Program-made: the position numbers and the translations under genes
The notes under the pieces: generated by a model
Database searches by the model: none
Told to the model about the DNA's origin: nothing
The model's input: the letters and a program-made list of their open reading frames with translations, nothing else
Shown: one piece after another, positions 53,096 through 61,364 of the stretch
Layout: every line of letters begins with the position of its first letter
Numbering within the stretch: the stretch's first letter is position 1
Assembly (NCBI GenBank): GCA_947493585.1
Contig: CANLRI010000001.1
Location: 62,001 to 126,000 of the forward strand
Reading direction: 5' to 3'
Length of the DNA: 64,000 bases
Origin: an uncultured Planococcus sp.
GTDB lineage: Bacteria > Bacillota > Bacilli > Bacillales_A > Planococcaceae

Positions 53096-53127
53096 AAAAA
53101 GCGGAGACTGCGGTCTCCGCTTTTTTC
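53094..53127. terminator. Bidirectional terminator after proA
   Basis: AAAAAAAGCGGAGAC and GTCTCCGCTTTTTT pair around TGCG, between proA and the convergent DUF4395 gene. Confidence 0.92.
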
Positions 53128-53145
53128 TGTTCATTTATAAATACC

Positions 53146-53559
53146 TTAATAGTCCGTTTTCGCCCGGCGGTGTTTCCACATCATCAGCTGGTAGCGCACG
53201 GTGCAGCCGATGCAATAGCCCATGAGCGCGACACCAGCGGCGATAATGACCATAGCGCCGAAAACAGTGGCGACGATCGGCAGGCCTGCTGCGAAAAACA
53301 GGAGGGAGAGCCCAAGGCAGACAGTGGCGATCCATTGATTGAACAATTGCTGGTCGCGATCTTCCTGCAGGTAGCTGTTTGGAGGATTCGGCAAAAAGCG
53401 GCGACCGAACGCAATAAGCGGATTTTTCTTGGTGATCAAGGTAACGACTCCAATGGCGAAAGGCACGAGCAGAATCAGCGGGTGGACGATGAGCCCGGCT
53501 AACACCGTGGCGACAAGAAAAGCTTGATTGAGTTGGACGAGCGGTTTTGGAATGGTCAT
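53146..53559 (-). CDS. DUF4395 membrane protein
   Basis: A 137-aa membrane protein with four predicted helices. The start (MTIPKPLVQLNQAFLVATVL), the PLIAFGRRFLPNPPNSYLQEDRDQQLFNQWIA middle and the GYCIGCTVRYQ end with a C-x-x-C-like pair are typical of DUF4395. Members are often near thiol or sulfur proteins in other genomes, but none is obvious here. ATG 53559 has GGAGGGA upstream. The longer reading to 53589 adds residues before the ribosome site. Confidence 0.8.
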   Translation of the reverse strand: MTIPKPLVQLNQAFLVATVLAGLIVHPLILLVPFAIGVVTLITKKNPLIAFGRRFLPNPPNSYLQEDRDQQLFNQWIATVCLGLSLLFFAAGLPIVATVFGAMVIIAAGVALMGYCIGCTVRYQLMMWKHRRAKTDY

Positions 53560-53698
53560 TGTTAATCCCTCCGAGTTTTTTATGGCCAATCGGCTCTGAA
53601 AAAGCCGCGATCAGCACGAGAATGTGATGGCATAAAGTTTCCCCTTATTATACATAGTTGATTACTCGGAATAAAGAAAACAGCTCAAAAAACACTGT

Positions 53699-55045
53699 TC
53701 ACATCAAACGAGAGATGAACAGCGAAGCAAGCCCAAAATAAATGAGCAACGAAAGGATATCGTTGATGGTCGTAATCAATGGCCCTGATGCGACTGCCGG
53801 GTCTATTTTCAGACGGTACAGAATGAGCGGGATAACGGTACCGGCGAGCGTCCCGATGATTAAGGTTAAAAGCAATGAACTTCCGACGACGAGCCCGAGC
53901 ACCTGGCTGCCTTGCCAAACATAGGCGATGAGTAAAATCAACACGGCGCACGTGACGCCAATGATGATGCCGACCCATAATTCGCGCAGGATGAGTTTGA
54001 ACGTACCTTTTTTGTCGGGCTTTTGGCCAACCAGCCCGCGCACAACGACTGCGAGCGACTGGGTGCCGGTATTGCCGGTCATGCCGGCAATCATGGGCAT
54101 GAAGAACGCCAAGGCGACCACTGTCTGCAAGGTGTCTTCAAAGCGGCTGATGATGCCACCGGAGATTAGCCCGATAAACAACAGCAAAATCAACCAAGGC
54201 AAACGGCGGTATGCTGCAACAAAAGGCGGTGTCTGAAAATCAATCGATTTGCCGGATGCAGAAAGCTTTTCGATGTCTTCATTCGCTTCCTGCAACACGA
54301 CATCAATGACGTCATCGACGGTGATGATGCCGAGCAGCCGGTTTTCCGTATCGACGACAGGCAACGTGATAAAGTCGTAGCGGCTGATAATGGCAGCTAC
54401 TTCTTCCTGGTCGGTCAAGGCATCGACTTTGACGACGCGTGTATACATGACATCGTCGATTTGTTCATCGAGTTCACCGAGGATCAAATCTTTATAGGAA
54501 ACAACCCCAAGCAGTTTCTTGTCTTCATCGACGACGTATAGATAGTTCAAGTACTCGGCAATTTCCGCGAAATCGCGGATTTTATCGATTGCTTCACGGA
54601 TGGTGTAATGGCGCGGAATCCAGACATAGCGGTTGTTCATGATGCGTCCCGCTGTTTCCGGCGGGTAATTCATCGTCTTTTGGATATAGGAAGATTCCTC
54701 GCGATTCATGCGCGACAGGAGCTCTTCGATCATCGTTGGCTCTAAATCGGACAATAGGGAGACGAGATCGTCATTGTCCATCAAGTCGAGCACTTTGGTT
54801 GATTGGTCGCCGGACATTCGCTCAAGCAAACGCACCTGGTCGTTCCGGTGAAGCTCCTGCATGAGCTCCGTCAATTGGCGGACAGTCAGATGAAGCAGGA
54901 AGCGTTCACGGTGCTTTTCGGGCAGATGGCGGTATTGGACCGCGATGTCGTAAGGCTGCAGCTCATCGAGTATGTGCTGGAAATCTTGCGTCCGACCGTC
55001 TTTCAATGATTGGATCAACGCTAAAGTAATTTCATTTTCTGTCAT
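53699..55045 (-). CDS. mgtE: Magnesium transporter MgtE
   Basis: Homodimeric Mg2+ channel, 448 aa. Domains in order: a superhelical N domain (~1-130), two CBS domains (~135-255: YVWIPRHYTIREAIDKIRD and MYTRVVKVDALTDQEE) and five transmembrane helices (~280-445) with the MTGNTGTQSLAVVVRGL pore motif. Cytosolic Mg2+ binding between the N and CBS domains closes the pore in the family. GGAAGGAG lies about 11 nt before ATG 55045. Only 107 nt separate it from the upstream reductase gene, and no M-box is visible. Confidence 0.96.
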   Translation of the reverse strand: MTENEITLALIQSLKDGRTQDFQHILDELQPYDIAVQYRHLPEKHRERFLLHLTVRQLTELMQELHRNDQVRLLERMSGDQSTKVLDLMDNDDLVSLLSDLEPTMIEELLSRMNREESSYIQKTMNYPPETAGRIMNNRYVWIPRHYTIREAIDKIRDFAEIAEYLNYLYVVDEDKKLLGVVSYKDLILGELDEQIDDVMYTRVVKVDALTDQEEVAAIISRYDFITLPVVDTENRLLGIITVDDVIDVVLQEANEDIEKLSASGKSIDFQTPPFVAAYRRLPWLILLLFIGLISGGIISRFEDTLQTVVALAFFMPMIAGMTGNTGTQSLAVVVRGLVGQKPDKKGTFKLILRELWVGIIIGVTCAVLILLIAYVWQGSQVLGLVVGSSLLLTLIIGTLAGTVIPLILYRLKIDPAVASGPLITTINDILSLLIYFGLASLFISRLM

Positions 55046-55152
55046 CGCAAGACGGCAGCTCCTTCCGGGGTGGCCTTAAGTGCGAGGCGGCCTCATTTCT
55101 TCTTTCCCCAAAAGGGAGACGGTCATGTTCATTTGTTTTTAAAACATCTTCA

Positions 55153-55695
55153 TCATCGTTCAGGAGCATAATTGGCGATCAAGACGCCTTGGTCGGTCGA
55201 AAAGCTTATGAGCAATTTGAATGCTTTTGGCGATACGCCGTCGCGAAACAGTTTTTTTCCTTCGCCCAATAGCAGCGGGAAGGTCATCAAATGCAATTCA
55301 TCGACCAAATCATGCTCAATCAATGTATCGATGAGCTCGGCGCTGCCGTAGACGAGCAATCGCTGCCCGGTCTTCTTCAGCCTTTTGATCTCCTCTACGA
55401 AATCGTGGTTGATCAGGCGCGCATTCCACTCGGTCCGCTTGAGCGTATGCGATACGACGTATTTGGGGATTTCATTCATCCGGTCCGCAAAGCCATGTTC
55501 ATCTTCGGCGGTCGGCCAAGTGGCAGCGAATCCCTCATACGTGACCCGCCCGAGCAACAAGGCATCGTTATTGTAAAGCTGGTCCAGTTGAAACTGGGCG
55601 AGTTCATTGTCCCAGTAAGATGCAGTCCACGATGGCTCTTCCATGACGCCATCAAGGGTCACGTACATCGAAACAGTCAGTTTTCCCACGTTCAT
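55153..55695 (-). CDS. Dihydrofolate reductase family protein (RibD C-terminal domain)
   Basis: A 180-aa NADPH-dependent reductase-like protein of the YyaP/YwjB group, not a housekeeping DHFR. It starts GKLTVSMYVTLDGVMEEPSW, has LLLGRVTYEGFAATWP near residue 50, and RLLVYGSAELIDTLIEHDLVDELHLM near residue 120, the standard cofactor site. ATG 55695 follows AAAGGGGAAG; the reading to 55734 lacks a ribosome site. The natural substrate of these proteins is unknown. It may be co-transcribed with mgtE. Confidence 0.85.
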   Translation of the reverse strand: MNVGKLTVSMYVTLDGVMEEPSWTASYWDNELAQFQLDQLYNNDALLLGRVTYEGFAATWPTAEDEHGFADRMNEIPKYVVSHTLKRTEWNARLINHDFVEEIKRLKKTGQRLLVYGSAELIDTLIEHDLVDELHLMTFPLLLGEGKKLFRDGVSPKAFKLLISFSTDQGVLIANYAPER

Positions 55696-55893
55696 CTTCC
55701 CCTTTCCATCACAGGATGCCGGAAGCTTAGGCAATACGTTTACATTTCGGGACGGGCCAGGGAGAATCCTGCCTTGAACTATTCCGAATTCCGAAAAATC
55801 GATGTAATCTGAAAATTTTTATGGTAATGAAATCAGTATAGTGGCAAAATAAATACAAGCATTTATTCCATTTTCACAAAGGGGTTAGAGAAC

Positions 55894-57363
55894 ATGAACG
55901 AGGAGAAGAAACGCCCGAAACAGCAGGAGATTGAAGTGCCTTTTTGGCTGGCAGTACTGCCGCTGATTTTCATGGTGGCGGCCATGGCTGTCACGATCAT
56001 TATTTTTGAAGGCAGCCCGCATATTCCCTTGCTTCTTGGCACGACAGTTGCGGTCATCATCGCCTGGCGGTTGGGGTATCGCTGGCATATGATCGAAGAA
56101 GGAGCCTACAAAGGAATCCGTCTTGCGCTGCCTGCTTTGGTCATCATTATCATGGTCGGCATGATCATCGCTTCATGGATCGGCGGGGGCATTGTCGCGA
56201 CGATGATTTATTATGGCTTGAAAATCATTACGCCGTCATTATTCCTCGTTACGATCTGTTTGATCTGTGCACTCGTTGCCGGTGCGATCGGCAGTTCCTG
56301 GTCGACGATGGGCACTGTCGGAATCGCCGGAATGGGCATCGGCGCGAGCATGGGAATTCCGGCGGCAATGGTCGCTGGAGCGGTTATCTCGGGTTCTTAT
56401 TTTGGGGACAAGATGTCGCCGCTGTCAGATACGACAAACTTAGCGGCTGGTGTCACGAACACCAATTTATTCGCCCACATCCGCCACATGATCTACACGA
56501 CCATTCCCGGCATGATCATTGCCCTCGGCGCTTACTTTTTCCTTGGCCGCCAGTTTGCCGGAAACTCGGTCGACAGCGCCAACATCAATACCATCCTGGC
56601 GTCGCTTGAAGACAATTTTGTCATCTCGCCGTGGCTCTTGCTGGTGCCTTTGGCGGTCGTCGTCTTGGTGATGAAGAAAGTGCCGGCACTTCCTGCACTT
56701 GGCATCGGCATCGTGCTCGGCTGGCTGTGCCACATCTTGGTGCAAGGGGGCTCGGTCGCAGAAGCGGTCAATGCGCTGCACGACGGTTATGTCATCTCGT
56801 CCGGCAACGAAGTGGTCGATTCCTTGTTCAATCGAGGCGGTATCGATTCGATGATGTTCGTTATTTCCTTAACGATTTTCGCCATGACCTTCGGCGGCGT
56901 ATTGGAGCACACGGGCATGTTGAAATCGATCGTCACGAAAATTTTGATGCTGGCAAAAACAGCCGGCAGCTTGATTGCGGCAACAGTCGCATCCGCGTTC
57001 TTGACGAATGTCACGGCGTCTGAACAGTATATTTCGATTCTATTGCCTGGACGAATGTACGCACGGGCGTACCAGGATATGGGATTGCATTCGAAAAACT
57101 TGTCGCGTGCACTGGAGGATGGAGGGACGATCACCTCGCCGTTCGTTCCGTGGAACACATGCGGCGTGTTCATCTTGGCAACCCTTGCGGTCCATCCATT
57201 CGCCTACGCACCTTATGCCATCTTGAATTACTCGGTGCCGCTCATCGCTATCCTGATGGCGTTCCTTGGCTGGAAAGTCGAGTTCATGACCGATGAGGAA
57301 ATGCAAAAGATGAAAGAACGTGAAGCGCGCATGGAAATGGATGCGCAGGAAGAACCGGTATAA
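55894..57363 (+). CDS. nhaC: Na+/H+ antiporter NhaC
   Basis: Sodium-proton antiporter of the cell membrane, 489 aa with about 12 helices. NhaC landmarks include GSSWSTMGTVGIAGMGIGASMGIP (residues ~134-157), AGAVISGSYFGDKMSPLSDTTNLAAG and the C-terminal SRALEDGGTITSPFVPWNTCG. It is likely to matter for Na+ and pH homeostasis in a salt-tolerant organism; malate-type substrates are known for close relatives such as MleN. AAAGGGGT precedes ATG 55894. Confidence 0.93.
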   Translation: MNEEKKRPKQQEIEVPFWLAVLPLIFMVAAMAVTIIIFEGSPHIPLLLGTTVAVIIAWRLGYRWHMIEEGAYKGIRLALPALVIIIMVGMIIASWIGGGIVATMIYYGLKIITPSLFLVTICLICALVAGAIGSSWSTMGTVGIAGMGIGASMGIPAAMVAGAVISGSYFGDKMSPLSDTTNLAAGVTNTNLFAHIRHMIYTTIPGMIIALGAYFFLGRQFAGNSVDSANINTILASLEDNFVISPWLLLVPLAVVVLVMKKVPALPALGIGIVLGWLCHILVQGGSVAEAVNALHDGYVISSGNEVVDSLFNRGGIDSMMFVISLTIFAMTFGGVLEHTGMLKSIVTKILMLAKTAGSLIAATVASAFLTNVTASEQYISILLPGRMYARAYQDMGLHSKNLSRALEDGGTITSPFVPWNTCGVFILATLAVHPFAYAPYAILNYSVPLIAILMAFLGWKVEFMTDEEMQKMKEREARMEMDAQEEPV

Positions 57364-57372
57364 AAAAACAGC

Positions 57373-57412
57373 AAAACGGCTCATGCCCCGACAAAAGGGG
57401 ATGAGCCGTTTT
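57373..57412. terminator. Bidirectional terminator between nhaC and the siderophore operon
   Basis: AAAACGGCTCAT and ATGAGCCGTTTT enclose an inner CCCC/GGGG pairing; T runs occur on both strands. Confidence 0.9.
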
Positions 57413-57414
57413 TT

Positions 57415-58422
57415 TTATTTCTTCATCAATAAATAGACAAAATACGGTGCGCCGATCAATGCGGCCATGACGCCCGCCGGAATACCCGACGGTTCAAGCA
57501 AGTTGCGGCCGATCGTGTCAGCTGCAAGCAGCAGCCAGCCACCGAGCAGGATGGCGACGGGCAGGAACAATTGATGGCGCGGCCCGACAAGCGCTTTTGC
57601 GAGATGCGGGGCCATCAAGCCAATAAAGGCGATGCTGCCGGTGACAGAAACTGCAGCGGCAGCAAGCGCGACGGCAGCAAGCAATAACACGGCGCGTTCT
57701 TTGCCGATATTGAGCCCGAGACCGATTGCGGCGGATTCGCCGAGCCCGAGGATGTTCAGCCGGTTCGCTTTATACAGAACATATGGAATCAACACGACAA
57801 GCCAAGGCAAAAGCGCCAGGATAAACGGCCAGTCGGTGCCCCAAATGGAACCTGCAAGCCACTGGGCAATGAAATCCACTTTTTCCCGTTCTGCAGATGA
57901 AATCAGGACAATCATGACGCCGGATAACGCCATGGAAAACCCGATCCCGACCAGGACGAGACGGACCGGTTGAAGGCCTGTGCGCGGATCGCGGGAGAAC
58001 AAATAAATCAGGATCGCCGTGATGAAAGCGCCGAGAAATGCGACGAACGGCAGCAAGAAAGCAAAAGAGCCTGGCTCCACCGGTATAAACAAAAAGAAAA
58101 TGGCGATGGCGACACCGGCACCGGAATTGATGCCGATGATGCCTGGATCTGCCAAATCATTGCGTGTAATGCTCTGCAGGACTGCGCCGGATAACGCGAG
58201 TGCCATACCTGCTAGAAACGTAATGAGCAGCCTTGGCAGACGAATGGAATACAGCACGAACTCTTCTTTGAAATCACCTTGTCCCATCAGAACAGGCACA
58301 ATCCGGCCAAAGCCGAGCGTCGAATAGCCGAGCCCCAAACTCAAGACAGCGGTGATCAAAAGAATAATGGTGAGCACGATCAAAGTGATGCGCTGCTTGC
58401 GGACCAAATGTTGTTGGATCAT
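57415..58422 (-). CDS. Ferric-siderophore ABC transporter permease 2 (FecCD family)
   Basis: Second channel subunit of the siderophore importer, 335 aa with about ten helices. FecCD motifs: ALALSGAVLQSITRNDLADPGIIGINSGAG (residues ~75-104), ESAAIGLG (cytoplasmic loop) and IAFIGLMAPHLAKALVG followed by the coupling GGWLLLAADTIGR. The ATG overlaps the last bases of the upstream permease gene (ATGA), so translation is coupled. It is the last gene of the operon, ending in the shared terminator. Confidence 0.93.
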   Translation of the reverse strand: MIQQHLVRKQRITLIVLTIILLITAVLSLGLGYSTLGFGRIVPVLMGQGDFKEEFVLYSIRLPRLLITFLAGMALALSGAVLQSITRNDLADPGIIGINSGAGVAIAIFFLFIPVEPGSFAFLLPFVAFLGAFITAILIYLFSRDPRTGLQPVRLVLVGIGFSMALSGVMIVLISSAEREKVDFIAQWLAGSIWGTDWPFILALLPWLVVLIPYVLYKANRLNILGLGESAAIGLGLNIGKERAVLLLAAVALAAAAVSVTGSIAFIGLMAPHLAKALVGPRHQLFLPVAILLGGWLLLAADTIGRNLLEPSGIPAGVMAALIGAPYFVYLLMKK

Positions 58423-59417
58423 GTGAACGCACCTCCACCTTTACGGACGATCAGCAGGAAGAACGGCAAGCCGAGCATGGCGACCACCGCTGCAACCGGC
58501 GTTTCAAATGGTGCGTTGACCGTGCGGCCGAACAAATCGGCGAGCAGCATGAAGATGGCTCCGGTGACAGCAGACATCGGAATGATGAAGCGGTAATCGC
58601 TGCCGACGATTACGCGGACGATATGCGGAATCATCAAGCCGATGAACGCCAAGTTGCCTGCTAACGCTACTGCAGCGCCGGCAAGCAAAGTGACAACGAC
58701 GAACAGCATCGCTTTGATCTGGCCGGTCTTTTGGCCAAGCCCGATCGCCGCTTCCTCACTTAAGCTCAACACTGCCAGTTGGCGGGATAACAATAAAGCG
58801 ACAAACAAGGCGATGGTGATAAAAGGAATGATAATCTGCAACTGTCCCCAAGATGTGCCGATCAAGCCGCCGGCGGTCCACATGGAGACATCTTTGGAAA
58901 TCTTAAACAGCAAGCCAATCGCTTCTGCAATGGCGGTCAAAAAAGCCGATACAGCAGCCCCGGCGAGGACAATCCGAAATGGCGAGAAGCCGCCGCGTCG
59001 CGATGCCCCGATGCCGAAGACAAGACCGGCCCCGATCGCCGCTCCAATAAAGCAGGCGATCATGATGCCGAAATAATTGGCTCCGGGGATAAATGCCAAG
59101 GTCGCAGCGAGTGCGGCGTTGGCCCCTGCCGTTAAACCGAGCAGTCCGGGATCCGCCAGCGGGTTGCGGGTCATGCCTTGCATGATGGCACCAGACACAG
59201 CGAGTGCCGCTCCGACAAAAATCGCGGCCACTTCACGGGGCAGGCGAATTTCCTGGATGACCGAAATCTGCTGTCCAGTACTGTCGGAAAACAACGCGAG
59301 CCATAAATTTTTCAGGCTGACGTCAGCGGCGCCAAAAACCATCGACACAACAAAAGCCAGCACAAGTGCCAGCAGGCTGATTCCAAATATGTAAGAAAAA
59401 CGGGCGTTATAACGCAT
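58419..59417 (-). CDS. Ferric-siderophore ABC transporter permease 1 (FecCD family)
   Basis: First channel subunit, 332 aa. It shows ALAVSGAIMQGMTRNPLADPGLLGLTAGAN, EEAAIGLG and LAFIGLMIPHIVRVIVGSD, all typical of FecCD/BtuC folds, and pairs with the following permease. The start codon region has only a weak ribosome site (AAAGATGATG), and a hairpin at 59446-59474 separates it from the binding-protein gene, so it may be made at lower level than that protein. Confidence 0.93.
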   Translation of the reverse strand: MRYNARFSYIFGISLLALVLAFVVSMVFGAADVSLKNLWLALFSDSTGQQISVIQEIRLPREVAAIFVGAALAVSGAIMQGMTRNPLADPGLLGLTAGANAALAATLAFIPGANYFGIMIACFIGAAIGAGLVFGIGASRRGGFSPFRIVLAGAAVSAFLTAIAEAIGLLFKISKDVSMWTAGGLIGTSWGQLQIIIPFITIALFVALLLSRQLAVLSLSEEAAIGLGQKTGQIKAMLFVVVTLLAGAAVALAGNLAFIGLMIPHIVRVIVGSDYRFIIPMSAVTGAIFMLLADLFGRTVNAPFETPVAAVVAMLGLPFFLLIVRKGGGAFT

Positions 59418-59445
59418 GCATCATCATCTTTTCTATAGAAAGGAT

Positions 59446-59474
59446 AAAGGGATTCCGCTTGGCAGAATCCCTTT
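59446..59474 (-). terminator. Intercistronic hairpin in the siderophore operon
   Basis: AAAGGGATTC and GAATCCCTTT form a 10-bp stem over a 9-nt loop. The minus-strand tail CTTTATCC is T-poor, so it should act as a partial terminator or stabiliser after the binding-protein gene rather than a full stop. Confidence 0.6.
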
Positions 59475-59479
59475 TGTGT

Positions 59480-60409
59480 TTATTGGCCAAGGAATTTTTC
59501 CTGGAACAACTCAAGCTGGTAATCGAGTGAAATCGGATCGTTGAAGTACAATTTCTTCGCATCCGCTTCAAATACTTGGTCGTTCTTTACAGCTGGCGTG
59601 TTTTGGTAAAGGTCCGTTTCCTGGAAAGAATTATCCTGTTCGGAGTCTTTGCTGAAGATAACGTAATCGCCCATATATTCAGGGAGGACTTCTTGAGACA
59701 AGGCGTAGTACCCATCAGTAAGCGCCATTTCTTTAACTTTTTCCGGCATGTTCAAGCCCATTTCCTGGTACAGGATCTCTGTGCCGCGGCCCCAGTTGTC
59801 GCCGTATACGTACAATTGCTTATCAAAATTCTCGATGACAGAGACGGTTGCATCTTCGCCAATCTCCGCTTTAATTTCTTCACCCGCAGCTTGTGCGCGT
59901 TCTTTAAAGTCGTCAACGAATGCTTGTGCTTCGTCTTCTTTATTCAATAGTTTCCCGATTTCCAGGTGTTGTGTCAAATAGTCGACTTTGCCGTAAGTAA
60001 AAGTGACAGTCGGGGCGATTTGCTCCAACTTGTCGACGTTTTGAAGAGTCGAGTAACCGATAATTAAATCCGGATCCAATTCAATGATTTTCTCCAAGTT
60101 CTCTTCCGACACTTCTTCTACGCCGTCCAAGTATGGTTCGTAGTTCGGGTTGTCGATCGCCCAAGCGTCGATGCCGGCAAGCGGCACATCAAGTGACATG
60201 ACGTTTCCGCCGTAAGCCAAGGCTACCACTCGCTGCGGGTCAGCCGGAACTTCTACTGTGCCATTTTCTGATTCATATTGGATGGTTTCGGCTCCGCTTG
60301 CTTCGCCTTCCGAACCGCCCGCTTCCTCTGTCGTTTCTTCTGTAGATCCACAAGCGGCAAGTGCCAGCATAACGAGTAAAGCGATGGACAAGAAAAGTAA
60401 TTTTTTCAT
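59480..60409 (-). CDS. Ferric-siderophore ABC transporter substrate-binding lipoprotein
   Basis: Peripla_BP_2 lipoprotein of 309 aa that binds an iron-siderophore. The signal ends in the lipobox LAAC, followed by an acidic Glu/Gly/Ser linker. Family motifs are VPADPQRVVALAYGGNVMSL, LEKIIELDPDLIIGYSTL and the closing YFNDPISLDYQLELF. It shares many runs with the unlinked binding protein at 28731-29663. Its ribosome site AAAGGAG lies inside the last codons of the ATPase gene, 12 nt before ATG. The actual siderophore is unknown. Confidence 0.94.
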   Translation of the reverse strand: MKKLLFLSIALLVMLALAACGSTEETTEEAGGSEGEASGAETIQYESENGTVEVPADPQRVVALAYGGNVMSLDVPLAGIDAWAIDNPNYEPYLDGVEEVSEENLEKIIELDPDLIIGYSTLQNVDKLEQIAPTVTFTYGKVDYLTQHLEIGKLLNKEDEAQAFVDDFKERAQAAGEEIKAEIGEDATVSVIENFDKQLYVYGDNWGRGTEILYQEMGLNMPEKVKEMALTDGYYALSQEVLPEYMGDYVIFSKDSEQDNSFQETDLYQNTPAVKNDQVFEADAKKLYFNDPISLDYQLELFQEKFLGQ

Positions 60410-60416
60410 GATCTGG

Positions 60417-61208
60417 TTAAGCTCCTTTGATTAAGTTATATGTTAGGCAAATCGGTTTTTGTGTTCGTGGGTCAAGGCCGATTTCCGCATCGATGCGGAA
60501 AACTTCACGGAGTACGTCCGGAACGATCACTTCTTCGGGTGATCCGGCTTTGATAATCTGGCCGTCTTTCATCGCGACGATATGGTCGGCGAAGCGGGCG
60601 GCGTGGTTCAAATCGTGCAGCACCATGACGATGGTGCGTTCTTCCTCGGCATTGAGTTCGCGGAGCAGTTCCAGGATTTCCAATTGATGCGCCATATCGA
60701 GGTAAGTCGTCGGTTCATCGAGGAAAATCATTTCGGTTTCCTGCGCTAATGCCATGGCAATCCAGACGCGCTGGCGCTGGCCGCCGGATAATGCATCAAC
60801 GGGATGGTATTTGAAAAATTGCGTGCCGGTCACATTGAGCGCCCAGTCGATCATTTCATAATCCCGTTTGCTGAGCTTGCCGAATCCTTTTTGGTAAGGA
60901 AAGCGGCCGTAAGAGACGATTTCACCGACGGTCAAACCGGCAGCGTTTTCCGGCGACTGCGGCAAAATGGCGAGCTTTTTCGCCAATTGTTTGGTTTTCT
61001 CTTCAGCGATTTGCTGGCCGTCGAGAATGACCGAGCCCGATTCGTGCGGAATGACGCGTGTCATCGCTTTCAAGAAAGTCGATTTCCCGCAGCCGTTCGG
61101 CCCGATAATCGCCGTGATTTTTTTATCTGGAATCGACAGGGACAAGCCTTTGACGATTTTCCTTTCGCCATAGCTGACTTCCAGGTTTTCTGTAAAAAGG
61201 CGTCCCAT
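60417..61208 (-). CDS. Ferric-siderophore ABC transporter ATPase
   Basis: Energises the siderophore importer, 263 aa. It shows Walker A GPNGCGKST (residues 36-44), Q-loop ILPQSPENA, signature LSGGQRQRVWIAMA, Walker B MIFLDEPTTYLD and the H-loop VLHDLNHAARFADH, in the FecE/FhuC/YusV pattern. AAGGAGGG lies 6 nt before ATG 61208. Unusually for such operons the ATPase gene comes first, immediately behind the Fur-controlled promoter. Confidence 0.95.
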   Translation of the reverse strand: MGRLFTENLEVSYGERKIVKGLSLSIPDKKITAIIGPNGCGKSTFLKAMTRVIPHESGSVILDGQQIAEEKTKQLAKKLAILPQSPENAAGLTVGEIVSYGRFPYQKGFGKLSKRDYEMIDWALNVTGTQFFKYHPVDALSGGQRQRVWIAMALAQETEMIFLDEPTTYLDMAHQLEILELLRELNAEEERTIVMVLHDLNHAARFADHIVAMKDGQIIKAGSPEEVIVPDVLREVFRIDAEIGLDPRTQKPICLTYNLIKGA

Positions 61209-61270
61209 CGACAGCCCTCCTTTTTATTAAACCGTAATTTTGGAGCAAAAAAATAAAAATGGGATATATG

Positions 61271-61299
61271 TTGATAATGATTCTCACTTTCATTACAAT
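61271..61299 (+). promoter_or_regulatory. Promoter of the ferredoxin-NADP reductase gene
   Basis: TTGATA at 61271-61276 and TACAAT at 61294-61299 are 17 nt apart; transcription would start near 61306. It faces and overlaps the minus-strand promoter. Confidence 0.75.
61273..61291 (+). promoter_or_regulatory. Fur box 1 in the siderophore/reductase gap
   Basis: GATAATGATTCTCACTTTC matches the 19-bp Fur consensus at 15 positions and covers the -35 and spacer of the plus-strand promoter. Confidence 0.7.
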
Positions 61300-61303
61300 G
61301 TAT

Positions 61304-61332
61304 ACTATAAAGTTATTGAGAATCGTTGTCAA
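61304..61332 (-). promoter_or_regulatory. Promoter of the siderophore ABC operon
   Basis: On the minus strand TTGACA (61332-61327) and TATAGT (61309-61304) are 17 nt apart, with a start near 61297. The two -10 elements of the divergent genes lie only 4 nt from each other, with the promoters pointing toward each other. Confidence 0.8.
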
Positions 61333-61333
61333 T
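61315..61333 (-). promoter_or_regulatory. Fur box 2 in the siderophore/reductase gap
   Basis: ATTGAGAATCGTTGTCAAT is a near-palindrome of the ATTGATAATCATTATCAAT type and covers the -35 of the minus-strand promoter. Confidence 0.75.
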
Positions 61334-61364
61334 CGGAATTTACTATAGAACGGGGATGGAAAAA

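Noticed and set aside
55046..55152. Possible M-box magnesium riboswitch before mgtE
   Set aside because: The gap is only 107 nt and shows none of the conserved M-box sequence blocks.
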